A stretch of DNA of 64,000 nt, from NCBI GenBank assembly GCA_910589415.1, contig OU342630.1:91446186-91510185 (forward strand). Reading direction: 5' to 3'. Under the pieces are notes generated by a model, which searched no databases, was not told the origin of the DNA, and was given only the letters and a program-made list of their open reading frames with translations. The translations under genes were made by a program, and so were the position numbers. Numbering within the stretch: the stretch's first letter is position 1; every line of letters starts with the position of its first letter. Below are positions 54,730 through 64,000 of this stretch, piece after piece. The DNA comes from Malachius bipustulatus. Its lineage: Eukaryota > Arthropoda > Insecta > Coleoptera > Melyridae.

Positions 54730-57620
54730 TTATTCACCACCCTCTGCTGTTCACTACGTGAGCAGCAGAGCATCCTCGATACTTCTCGATATACACAAAT
54801 ATTGTGTTGTAGCGAGGGGACAAGGTCAGATAGATTCCCTGTCTCCAGCTGATGTTGAACCAGAACGTTACTTCTATTGAGTTCTTACGCGTCGCAAGTT
54901 TAGCAGCAGGTGACGAGTTGTCTCGTCTCACTTTCTGCAAAATCTGCAGAAGCCGTTCTCTTCTATGCCCAACTTCTTCAGGTGTTTCTTCAGCTTGCAA
55001 TGTCCCGTTAGGAATCCCGTCAGTGTTCTGAGACATTCCTTACTGAAATTGAGGAATATCTTCATCTTCGATATCTCTCGCTGTTGAAGTTGAGAGGGAT
55101 TCTTTGGCTTGTCTCAACCCTGAGAGGTTCCTCCAATTGATTTCTCGCAGATTTTTCTTCCTTTCCGGGTGCTGCCTTGAAGCATGTGTCTTCGAAGGCA
55201 CAGAATGGTTGTGGTTCTATAAAGGCTGTCGATCCTCCTTTTCTTGCCAATGGATGGGCACGTTAACTTCCCTCAATTCCAGTATGACCTGGTATTGATG
55301 CCTAATTTGTTGAGTGTTTCTAAGCACTCCCAAGCCATTTTAAGGCTGATGGTTAAAGAGCTCAGCATCTTTATAGCTGCTTAACTATCCGTCAATAATT
55401 ATTCAGTGTCTCTGTTTTCATAGTTTAGCTTGAGTATGGTTGGGGATGTTCCCATGGGTTTGGAGTACTTGGTACGCGGCCCATAGAGTCTTGCACCGAT
55501 TCCCCCGACACTTTTGGAGCCGCCTGTGTACCATTTAATCGTACCTTCTTTGGCAGGGCAGTTAAGTGTTGTTCCGTTCCTCTTTCGTAGACAGTTCCGT
55601 GATGAAGTTCTTGAAACTGAATTTCTTAATAGTGCTATCTTTTGGCAGTGTCAAGAGCTTCTCGCAGACACTTAATGGTTGTTCCTCAATGGCTCGCTAT
55701 CCACTTCTGATTTATTATCGTTTTTTTTTCAGAGTGTTTTCCTTGCTGTTACTAGCTTGGTCTGCTTTTACCAGACAACCGCTTCGTATATATATGATGA
55801 TAGGCCTCACTAGCATGGTGTACATCCTACATCCATCACAAAATAGATAGGTTACAACTGGCTGCCATTTTTCCGCACACCATGAGTACTGTTTTAGATT
55901 TACTTACTTACTGTTTTATTCAAGTGCTGGTCCACGATACTTTTTAGGCTACGTATTACTCCTAGAAATTTAACTTTTACATTTCATTCTAAATCAACTC
56001 CGCCTAAGCGGATGTTCTTGACTTCTGGAAGCTTGATTTAGTCCTTTCTGTATAATATCACAGAGTGTTCCTTCAAATGTGCCCTTGGCCATTAATACGA
56101 TGTAATCATCATACCCGATGCAGGTAATGCCGTTCTCGGTGAGTAGCCCGCGGAACTCGTCAACGACCAGACTTCACAGAAGGGGGAAACTTTCCCCCTT
56201 GTGGACATCGTTTAGTGCATTTATCTGAATGGTGTTCTTGTCCACATTGGTTTCAACTACTCCCGTAGCCAGCATGTTCTGAATTCATTTGGATACTGTG
56301 TTGTCTACTCTCCTCTTTTAACTCAGGCTTTCTTGACAGCATCGTGTTTTGTATTGTCGAATGCTTCTTCTATATTAAGGAAGGCACATATTGTGATTTG
56401 CTTGAAATCTAGAGTATCCTGAATCTTTACAGTTAGCTCATACAGGACGGTCGACCTGCCCGCCCTTTACGCGTGCTGTCTTGGGTGAAATGGATGGTAC
56501 CCCGCTCAATGTTTCCGTTCATATGTAGTTGTCTATAACTTGCTCCATTGTCTACAAAAATAAGTCTGAATGACTTCGAAAGAGTGACGTCCTTTTTTCG
56601 CACACTGAGGATGAAAGTAACCGGCGCTCTTTTCCAGGTTTGTGGTATATATCCCATTGTCAAGCTATTTCTGAATATTCTAACCAGATGTGGTGTGAGA
56701 TCCTTCAACCCTCTTTGCAAGAGTGCCGGAAATACGCCATCCACTCCGGGTGATTTAAATGGCGGAGAGGTGTCCATTGTCCCACTTCAACTGTCGAGAG
56801 TGCATATGGTTTTAACAGTGTTCCGTAAAAATCTTCTTTTTTTTTTTTGTTTTACAAATTTAGCGGGGGTGTTCCTGGCATTTTCTAGTGCACTGCCTGG
56901 AAAGTGAGTTTTTAACAGAAGTAGAGCTCATTGCTCTTCATCCTCCTTATTGTTCCCATCCGGTTTCTGAGTGACTTGTTCCTTGAAAAATGACCTTCGC
57001 CAATGCTTTATGAATTTTACATGTTCACTTCCTTTTAGCTTTCCATATTTCCTAATTGTAGGTTGTCAAAGCCATGGTGTAGTCCTGCCAGTTTCTGTCG
57101 TGCGTGGCTTTATTAAAAAGCCGTCGAACTCCGAACCATCGCCCGGAGTTTGAATAAGTGTTCTTTCACCATGGGGCTTTCAGGATTTCTTTTCTTCCTA
57201 ATTGGGCAACTGGATTCATATGAGTTCTTCAGAACTCAGTTTAAAGATCCTACTATTTCGTCCAATTCTTGATGATTTTTAATTCTAGAATTCAATTATT
57301 TTTCTAGGTTACACTTTAGACTGGTGCGCGAGCACCTCCAATTTGTTTTCTATATTATTCTATAGTTAAAGAGTTCATTTGATAGCCTCCAGTATGTGAA
57401 CACTTTGACTTAAATAACGATTGGCGAGTGTTATTTCAACAATCACATCTTGACTCCGTTTAGTCTAAATAGAACTGGAGAAAAAATTCAAGCAATTTCT
57501 CACCATTTTTGTTGGTGTATTTGCTGCCCCAGCTTACGTTGGCTTACACAAGAGCGGTATTCCGTCCCCGTTGCAATACTCGGCCAACTTCTGAACTTTT
57601 TTCCAGAGGTGGCGAAGACT
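54730..57620 (-). pseudogene. decayed non-LTR retrotransposon ORF2: endonuclease, RT, RNase H-like
   Basis: Read on the minus strand in changing frames. Endonuclease pieces near 57380-57540 (WGSKYTNKNGEKLLEFF, EITLANRYLSQSVHILEAI); linker (RIKNHQELDEIVGSLN) near 57290; RT start at 56433-56777 (FKSPGVDGVFPALLQRGLKD, LTPHLVRIFRNSL); motif A FLNIEEAFDNTKHD near 56370; SLVVDEFRGLLTENG and GYDDYIVLM, a decayed GYADDIVLM, near 56100-56170; RNase H-like end ARKGGSTAFIEPQPFCAF at 55185-55250; and a post-RNase H tail LTGFLTGHCKLKKHLKKLG with CRFC near 54930-55030. Frameshifts and stops are numerous. It was an RNase H-bearing LINE (I/LOA/R1-like; clade unresolved). Other frames on both strands here are shadows. 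Confidence 0.85.
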
Positions 57621-58782
57621 TGCAAGTTTCCTGGTCGTCTAGCTTTTTTTTTTGTTGCAGTCGGATGCTAGCTCTGCCCTTGGGTCTCGCTCTTGAGGCG
57701 GACTCGAGCTCAAAGAACCAGAACGCTGGCTGTTGGACATGCACAAATATAAAGTACCGACATCGTCAAATTAGAATAAAATTCCCTACCGAACGTTTTG
57801 ATAAAATATCTAATAAATTATTAATTAAGTACTTTCCAAACATTTTCTGGAGAGTCACCTACATAGGTACTTATATCTGATTTTTTTTATCCAAGCCGTA
57901 TTATGAACTAAGAGCACATTTATGCCAATGAAACCAATTTACAAACAATTATTTCATTGATACTAACCAAAACATCTTTTGAAGCTGTGAAATTATTGCT
58001 GCAGGCGGAGAATTTCTCTCACTGTAGCTATTCAAACTACCAAGGCAGGTTCTTAAGATAATTTTATTTTCGTCAGTCAATGTTTTTGGCATTTTCCTGT
58101 ATGATAATAATAATTATTATGATATTATTATTTACGATATAAATCTAACATAATTTCATTCTCAGAAATACCGGCTGTTGAATTTTTCGCACTCTATATT
58201 ATTGAACCGAGACGAAAACGAACAGTCTCCCAAATGCAATTTAATTCCTCAAAAAGAAGTACTTCAAACTTCAGTTGTTCGCCCCCACTTTAATAAGGCA
58301 TCAATGGATCTTCAATTAAAATGTAAATATAGGTAATTGAATATAACTGACCCGGGCGTGTAATGGAATTGAGCTATAAGAAGTCTAAAAGGAATTGAAA
58401 ATTGTGCATATTTTAATATCTTAAAATGGTGCCACGGATGTTTTCATTTAATTATACCTATAATAATATGTAACTATAGCAAGAAAGCGTTAATGGAAAC
58501 AGGATTTCATTCGAAATGTCATGTGCATTATTTAAAATAAAAATAGTTTTAATTAGGACACCTTAAACATCTCAAAGACGTTCGATAGAATCCAGCATGA
58601 GGGTTTGCTTATAGTAAACTTTTCTTCTATGGGTTCTCCCCTCAGCTCTGTAAGTGGATCACCAGCTTCCATTCCAATGGAAGCTTTCACGTCGTTGTAC
58701 ACGAATTTTCATCTCACTCCTATGCCATCAACTCAGGAATGCTCTAGGGCTCGGTGTTATCACCCACTCTATTTCTTCTTTA
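57621..58782. other. AT-rich intergenic stretch, nothing recognised
   Basis: The first ~130 bp may still belong to the LINE relic. The rest shows no gene, RNA or repeat boundary; a frame at 58605-58853 runs into the following palindrome and is not a gene. Confidence 0.45.
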
Positions 58783-59641
58783 TACAGCGTGTTCAGTTAA
58801 GGGTACGGAGCGGCCATATCTCGGTAACTATTGGTCCTAGAGCCTCAAATTAAAAATTTTCCAGACAGAAGTGACCATGAGAAATTCATAGAAAATATTT
58901 TCAAGATGGCCGCACTTTCGGAAATACCGGAAGTAGACACCTAGTTCGTTATTTTAACGGGAACACCCTGTAAAATATTATATTTTTTAAATGTCTGAAG
59001 AAATCGAATACAGGTGGTTTTCACCACTGGAATTTAGATTGAGCGGTTTATGAGTTATAAGCAAGTGAAAATCGAAAATTTTCAACTTCAAAGCAGTCTA
59101 GAACTAGAACGGCTCAAGATATCTAAAAACGGTTTACATGTCCCTATCCTAACTTTTCACATTGTATCCTACTATGTGGTTTAAATTTTAATACAGGGTG
59201 ATGAAAAATCGGATAATTTTCATCACCCTGTATTAAAATTTACTCCACATAGTGGGATGAAACATTAAAAGTTAGGATAGGGACATGTAAACCGTTCTTA
59301 GATATCTTGAGTCATTCTAGTTCTAGACTGCTTTGAAGTTGAAAATTTTCGATTTTCACTTGTTTATAACTCATAAACCGCTCAATCTAAATTCCAGTGG
59401 TGAAAACCACCTGTATTCGATTTCTTCAGACATTTAAAAAATATAATATTTTACAGGGTGTTCCCGTTAAAATAACGAACTAGGTGTCTACTTCCGGTAT
59501 TTCCGAAAGTGCGGCCATCTTGAAAATATCTTCTATGAATTTCTCATGGTCACTTATGTCTGGAAAATTTTTAATTTGAGGCTCTAGGACCAATAGTTGC
59601 CGAGATATGGCCGCTCCGTACCCTTAACTGAACACGCTGTA
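58783..59641. mobile_element. 859-bp concentric palindromic element
   Basis: The ends TACAGCGTGTTCAGTTAAGG and its mirror are flanked by TATA. Three end-like shells are visible: the outer end, GGGAACACCCTGTAAAATAT at about 58960 (mirrored at 59450-59469), and ATACAGGGTGATGAAAAATC at 59192 (mirrored at 59213-59236). The loop is only a few bases. The arms are identical over most of their length and include the CGCACTTTCGGAAATACCGG and GTTATAAGCAAGTGAAAATC blocks. Confidence 0.92.
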
Positions 59642-60041
59642 TATAGGTACAGGGTGTACCAGTTGTTTTCCTCACAAAATTTATACTTTTATTATTTACA
59701 AAATTTATACCGTGTGACAAGTTTCAAAGCAGAACATAGGCGAATAGCATGGGAAATCACATATTTGCAGTTTATTTCTCATCACTTTTATCTACAAGAA
59801 TGGTAATGGTGTCTTATCGAAAGGGAAATGTTTTCTGAGCATGCTCGTCCTGAGAAAGAACTTTGTGTAAAATTTCAACCGAAAAGCTGAAATTTGAAAA
59901 CAACGAAGATTTATTAATAAATAACTTCTTTTAAAATTTGAATTTCACACCCTGTTTCTTGAAAAAGGGACGCGTATGTGAAAAATTACATAAGGAAAGT
60001 CCCATTATTTAGGCCAAATAATCTGTTGTCTGGGATAGGTA
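59642..60041. other. single worn element end and AT-rich DNA
   Basis: TACAGGGTGTACCAGTTGTT at 59648 and TCACACCCTGTTTCTTG near 59945 look like the two ends of a ~300-bp degenerate element without palindromic arms. No gene. Confidence 0.4.
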
Positions 60042-60179
60042 TACAGTGTGTCCAAGATAAGGAAAGGAACATGGAGATATTGGGAACGGTAAGAGATACG
60101 AGGTCGATTAATGAAATGAAATTTAGGAAAACCGTTTCCAATCCCAATGTTATCCCTTCTTTATCTTGGACGCACTGTA
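60042..60179. mobile_element. 138-bp palindromic MITE
   Basis: TACAGTGTGTCCAAGATAAG at the left is mirrored by TTATCTTGGACGCACTGTA at the right; inner GATATTGGGAACGG pairs with CCGTTTCCAATCCCAATG. TA flanks both ends. Confidence 0.85.
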
Positions 60180-61149
60180 CCTATAATGCAAGTAGGTAGG
60201 TATTAGAGCTTCACATTGGTGAAATAAAAATAAGACTAAATTTACGAGGGACCTATTCAGGTACTCGATTATTATGCAATATGTGTACATATATAGAATT
60301 TCAATTGAACAATGTAATTTTTTATATCCATTCTATTGTTTCAGTCTACGTGCAGCACCCCTAGGATATAATTCAATACGTCAGCAGCACTGCCTTTATA
60401 CTTCAGAAGATATGAACTGTTACATTAAACAATTGTCACTGCTGGCACTACTTATAAAAAACAAAATCAGTTATAAGTTGAGCAAAAAAAACTTTGTTTC
60501 AATCCAGTTTCATTTGCATAACATGCATAACGAATTAAGGGGTTCCTTCGTAAAAGGGATGGACATTTAATCAAGGGGTTTGTCGGTGAATGCGCAGCGT
60601 TGCAGGGATAATGCTTGAAAGCCAAGATTTACAATACTGTTACATAATGTAACATTATAATAATTATTACGTTATAATAATTATAACGCTATTTTTCCAA
60701 TACTATAATCATTGCTGATGAAGTTACTCCAGATTTCTTAATTACATTCCACATTTAATTTTTTAGGTCTTGCAAACGACTAAGAAAAGAACTGAAGAAA
60801 GGAGATAAACTCAAAAAGTAGAGCACCTAAAAGAATTTTTTGAATAAAATTACCATTTTTAAGAAAAAAAACTTTTTTTAATAATAAAATTTATAGTTTG
60901 CAGCATGATCCTTCATGACTTGAATTCATCTAACCTGATGACAAATTCCATGACTCATTTTATGTCATTTGTATAAAACTAACCTACACGCGATGTTTAC
61001 ATGATGGTATATGGTAGAGTTATGGTATGACTCTAGGTATATTAGAAAGTAATAAGTGCATTTGAACAAAATATCTTCAGGATTGCTTTAATTTCTAGAA
61101 TCATCTACCACATACCAGATGATAAACACCTATAAAAGGGTGTCGGCTT
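60180..61149. other. intergenic stretch with one unconvincing open frame
   Basis: A 98-codon frame (60274-60570, plus) is preceded inside by TTCTATTGTTTCAG, which could be a splice acceptor at about 60344, and reads SLRAAPLGYNSIRQQHCLYT. No family is recognised and no second exon is seen, so I leave it uncalled. Confidence 0.35.
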
Positions 61150-61953
61150 TTAGAGAAAATGCATGGGGATCTCGGTTATCTTAAGAGATGCAAAGTAGTT
61201 TAAAGCTGAGCAAGTAGCGTTATATGTGTGCTGATTAGTATTCTGAAAAGAAATTCATGATATTGTCGTTGCTGAAATATGCTGAAAAAGCTTAAAAATC
61301 GAGATTTTTTATTTTTATCACATCTTTATTATTAGTGAAAAAAACTGAATAATTTATTGTATTACTTACGTAAGTCATCACGAGGTATTTGACATTTGAC
61401 GTTTCGAAATTTTTCAAAAAAAGACGACCTAGATCCCAGGGCTTTCATGGTGAACTTTTGTATTGCTTATAACCGCCATATTATTTTTTCATGTTATTCG
61501 ATATAAAAAAATGAAGAAAAAAATCAAAAGCATACCACATTCAAAATATTTTTTTGTGAAAAAATTCTTTATTTTTTTTTAAAAAGATTAGAAGCCAAAA
61601 AAGAAGCAAAAGCTCATTTTTTGTGAATTTAATAAATTTTGATTTTTTTATACCCAATGACATGAAAAACTATGAAAACCCTAAGATGTTGTCGGATTTG
61701 AAAATTTTTGAAATACATACCAGATATAGGTATAGCTGACGACGACAAAATATAGTTAATTTATTATTCTCAATGCTAAAAAGACACGGCTAAAATTAGA
61801 AACCTTCAGTTTTTTCAGGATATTTGAGCAACGACTGAAGTTATGCTAAATTTAATTAAAGATTACAAATCAACACGGAAATGCGGAAGCTTGTCCTCAT
61901 TTACCTTACACTCAATCTCTCGAGATAACCGAGATCCCCATGCATTTTCTCTA
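61150..61953. mobile_element. 804-bp TIR element
   Basis: GAGAAAATGCATGGGGATCT near the left end is mirrored by AGATCCCCATGCATTTTCTC at the right, extended by CGGTTATCTT against GAGATAACCG. The arms continue, more diverged, through GCTGAAATATGCTGAAAAAG against CTTTTTTCAGGATATTTGAGC-type sequence. The interior is AT-rich and non-coding. Confidence 0.82.
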
Positions 61954-62225
61954 GAAACAGAAACGGGACCCTGTATATCTTCTGCGTATCATGTTATGTA
62001 CCTACCTACAAAATAATAATTAAACAGTTAGGTATCAACCATACAAGAGATGCTTGAACATATCCTAGAATGGATCACCCGGCTATTATCCGTTTCAGTT
62101 TTTTCTACCTCTAAAAATAATAATAATTAGTGAGTAGGCTCTATTTTCCGCTGGGCATTAGAAGAGATGGACCAGTATGTACAGTTAACCATTGTTATAA
62201 TTACTATGAAAAAACTCTGTTCCGT
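61954..62225. other. short AT-rich intergenic stretch
   Basis: Nothing recognised apart from a CCTGTATA-type element end at about 61970. Confidence 0.4.
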
Positions 62226-62552
62226 TTAACAAACATTCACAACAGAATAAATAACATTCACCAGATGCCTTAACTGCCGAGAGGGTATGTAATAACGGTA
62301 ATAAGGTGGCCTATTGATGGGGCAGTAAATCATATCGCGCACATTGATGTAAGACTTAAAGAGGTGGGATAACGAATCCAGGTGTTGGCCGTACTCATTG
62401 TGACCCGCGGTGACCTCTCGATAGCCACCGGTCCTCGCTGCAACCCTTTCCAGCAAAAAACTCATCAGCATCCGGCGTAAGGGTTCAGAGATCGACAAAG
62501 AACTGTACCTACTATACTGCAGCAGGAGATGAGATAATTCGGAGAGGCACAA
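62226..62552 (-). CDS. hypothetical open frame, 108 codons
   Basis: Composition is more even than in the surrounding DNA: EPLRRMLMSFLLERVAARTG, GYREVTAGHNEYGQHLDSLS and MIYCPINRPPYYRYYIPSRQ look protein-like. There is no signal peptide, membrane segment or domain I can name. It might be an exon of a larger gene or a retrotransposon piece; no neighbour supports either. Start codon choice is arbitrary. Confidence 0.3.
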   Translation of the reverse strand: MCLSELSHLLLQYSRYSSLSISEPLRRMLMSFLLERVAARTGGYREVTAGHNEYGQHLDSLSHLFKSYINVRDMIYCPINRPPYYRYYIPSRQLRHLVNVIYSVVNVC

Positions 62553-63721
62553 ATATTATGGACCTAATTTTGTTTCCTTGTCATATGTTTTTAACGTTAA
62601 TAAGAGGAAGCTCCGTGAGTATATCTGAAAGGTGAAAAATTTTAAATAAATTCAAGATATTTATGTGTTTTAGACCAAAAGAGAGTCGACCTATCAAATG
62701 TCTATCCCTTCCCTTGACATTGTAACAGTTATAGGTACATACTTTAAAAATAGGTGACAAATTTATTGATCAGGGAATTTTGGTTTAAAACTTTTGGGAC
62801 CGCAAGGTACGTAGGTACTTACTTACATTCTGAATTACGAATACTTGAATAATTATTTTTTTGTCAATAATTCTCGTATAACATTCTGTTTCCTTCTGTC
62901 GCTACGTAATATAATTATAAACATAAATCTAAAGACGATTATAAAAAAACACTAATCCATAAAAAACTCCCTATTTAAACAAATAAATCCCTGACCGTTG
63001 AGGACGAGACCGTCCCTTCCTCTCTTTTCACATAGAGCATGATCTGGCATTGTTTCGCCGTATCTGATAGCTCTTTCAAAAGGGTTGGGGTCACTCAAAG
63101 GCTTACCTAACATCACCAACCGTCGCTCTTCAGGTCAGTTTTAGTTTTGATCGGCAAACACATGCCTTTATAAACCATTCAGCATTCTAGATGTGTACCT
63201 ATAATACTTGTGTGAATGTGAATAATAAATGAGATAAAAGGGCATATGGCCACCTTAAAGGTTGTATATAGAGTGTAACCATTTCACTTCTAATTTGAGT
63301 CGGTTATTGTTTTCTAGGCAGGTATAGAGACTTGCTGCAGAAATTAAATTTCCTCAGTAGGCAGTAAAAAAATTTCACATAATATTATGCTTTCCAGCTT
63401 TCTGTCGGATACATCAATTTTGAGTTTTGGACAAATTTACTCGTTTTCAGATATCTTGCGTATCCAAAAAATGTCAGTCTGTTGTCTGTTGTCAAAAAAA
63501 CAGTTTTCTGAATGAAATGTCTCCTTTCTGACTCATATTATGATGTTTTGCTTAACTCGTACTTTGGCCAAAAAACTCATTGCACCACACCATCAGAGTG
63601 TATGGCGCGTTTTTTTTTTGTTGTATAGGGGTTTCCAGTGATATAATACACATGCATGTAGGTAGGTATTTTTATAATACACTTTGGGAAATTTTGCGCA
63701 TTTTCTTCCTCTTTCCTATCC
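62553..63721. other. intergenic stretch
   Basis: No gene was recognised. A GC-richer patch at about 62995-63185 ends with CCTTTATAAACCATTCAGCA, which has a TATA-like word, but I see no initiator at a fitting distance and no downstream coding frame. Confidence 0.35.
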
Positions 63722-63893
63722 TTGATGTACCGTGTTTACGAGTTCATCGTTTTCAGTAACGAACGAAGCGTAGCAGATAAAAATTTCCTCCACATTATCT
63801 GCGATAGGATCATCAGCTTCGTTGTAATCCTCTTGTTCATCGATCTCAGTCCGATTTCTCCTCTTCAGCGCTATTTTCAATTGGAACTTGTAA
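63722..63893 (-). other. possible exon with acidic peptide
   Basis: On the minus strand an AT-rich tract ending TAATTTACAAG precedes an open frame reading FQLKIALKRRNRTEIDEQED, then EADDPIADNVEEIFICYASF and ending VNTVHQG before a stop. The charge pattern and codon composition look coding. The likely acceptor is near 63890. No family is recognised and upstream exons would lie outside or beyond recognition. Confidence 0.35.
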
Positions 63894-64000
63894 ATTATTA
63901 CCTTATTATATACACGTACCATTTAAATTCGTGCAAATAACGGAGCACGTTCATACATGCTTCACAAAATCTGTTTATAAAGTTAAATAAAATGTTATTA

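Noticed and set aside
57450..57880. Overlapping plus-strand frames of 73 and 123 codons
   Set aside because: The minus strand of the same interval carries decayed LINE endonuclease motifs, which explains the composition; the plus frames have no motif.

Overview
The window reads as insect nuclear DNA: AT-rich, almost gene-free, packed with non-LTR retrotransposons, LTR remnants, Tc1/mariner-type relics and TA-flanked palindromic elements, plus one spliced animal gene with a short GT-AG intron. TAGGTA-rich microsatellite-like tracts and the repeat families suit a large, repeat-rich insect genome. I cannot fix the order (Hemiptera, Coleoptera and Lepidoptera all carry such repeats). No bacterial, organellar or viral gene was seen.

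Layout. 1-12.2 kb: diverged direct repeats, several MITEs (two inverted copies of a ~403-bp MITE about 6.3 kb apart) and a probable solo LTR (9937-10890). 13.17-15.10 kb: the only convincing host gene, a two-exon kinesin-2-like motor of 592 aa. 15.3-19.8 kb: MITEs and two broken Tc1/mariner-like transposase relics, one inside recognisable TIRs with TA duplications. 20.5-23.2 kb: a diverged tandem duplication that may hold small exons, and two palindromes. 24.2-32.1 kb: nested palindromic elements, one split by a 5'-truncated LINE with an intact reverse transcriptase (25625-27040), and a perfect 440-bp palindrome (31689-32128). 32.5-42.2 kb: hairpins, MITEs, a solo LTR with TSD AGCT, a hAT-type element with an 8-bp TSD, and a 1.95-kb palindrome. 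46.1-50.3 kb: a LINE with both ORFs open. 51.8-57.6 kb: LINE relics on both strands, one carrying a miniature LTR retrotransposon. 58.8-64 kb: further palindromes and two weak coding candidates.

The LINE at 46.1-50.3 kb is the most striking item. Its ORF2 has no ATG before the endonuclease domain, overlaps ORF1 in the -1 frame, and the overlap holds an in-phase X XXY YYZ heptamer (GGGTTTT), suggesting -1 ribosomal frameshifting. A second theme is concentric palindromes in which transposon-end motifs (CAGGGTG/CACCCTG) recur at several depths, while single arms of the same sequence are dispersed elsewhere. A third is an LTR element reduced to LTRs plus 57 bp holding only primer-binding site and polypurine tract.

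Apart from the kinesin the loci are selfish elements or their debris, so there is no operon-like cooperation. The visible interactions are nesting (LINE in palindrome, LTR element in LINE relic, MITE in transposon, palindrome in palindrome). Boundaries were set by reading the two arms or copies against each other by eye.
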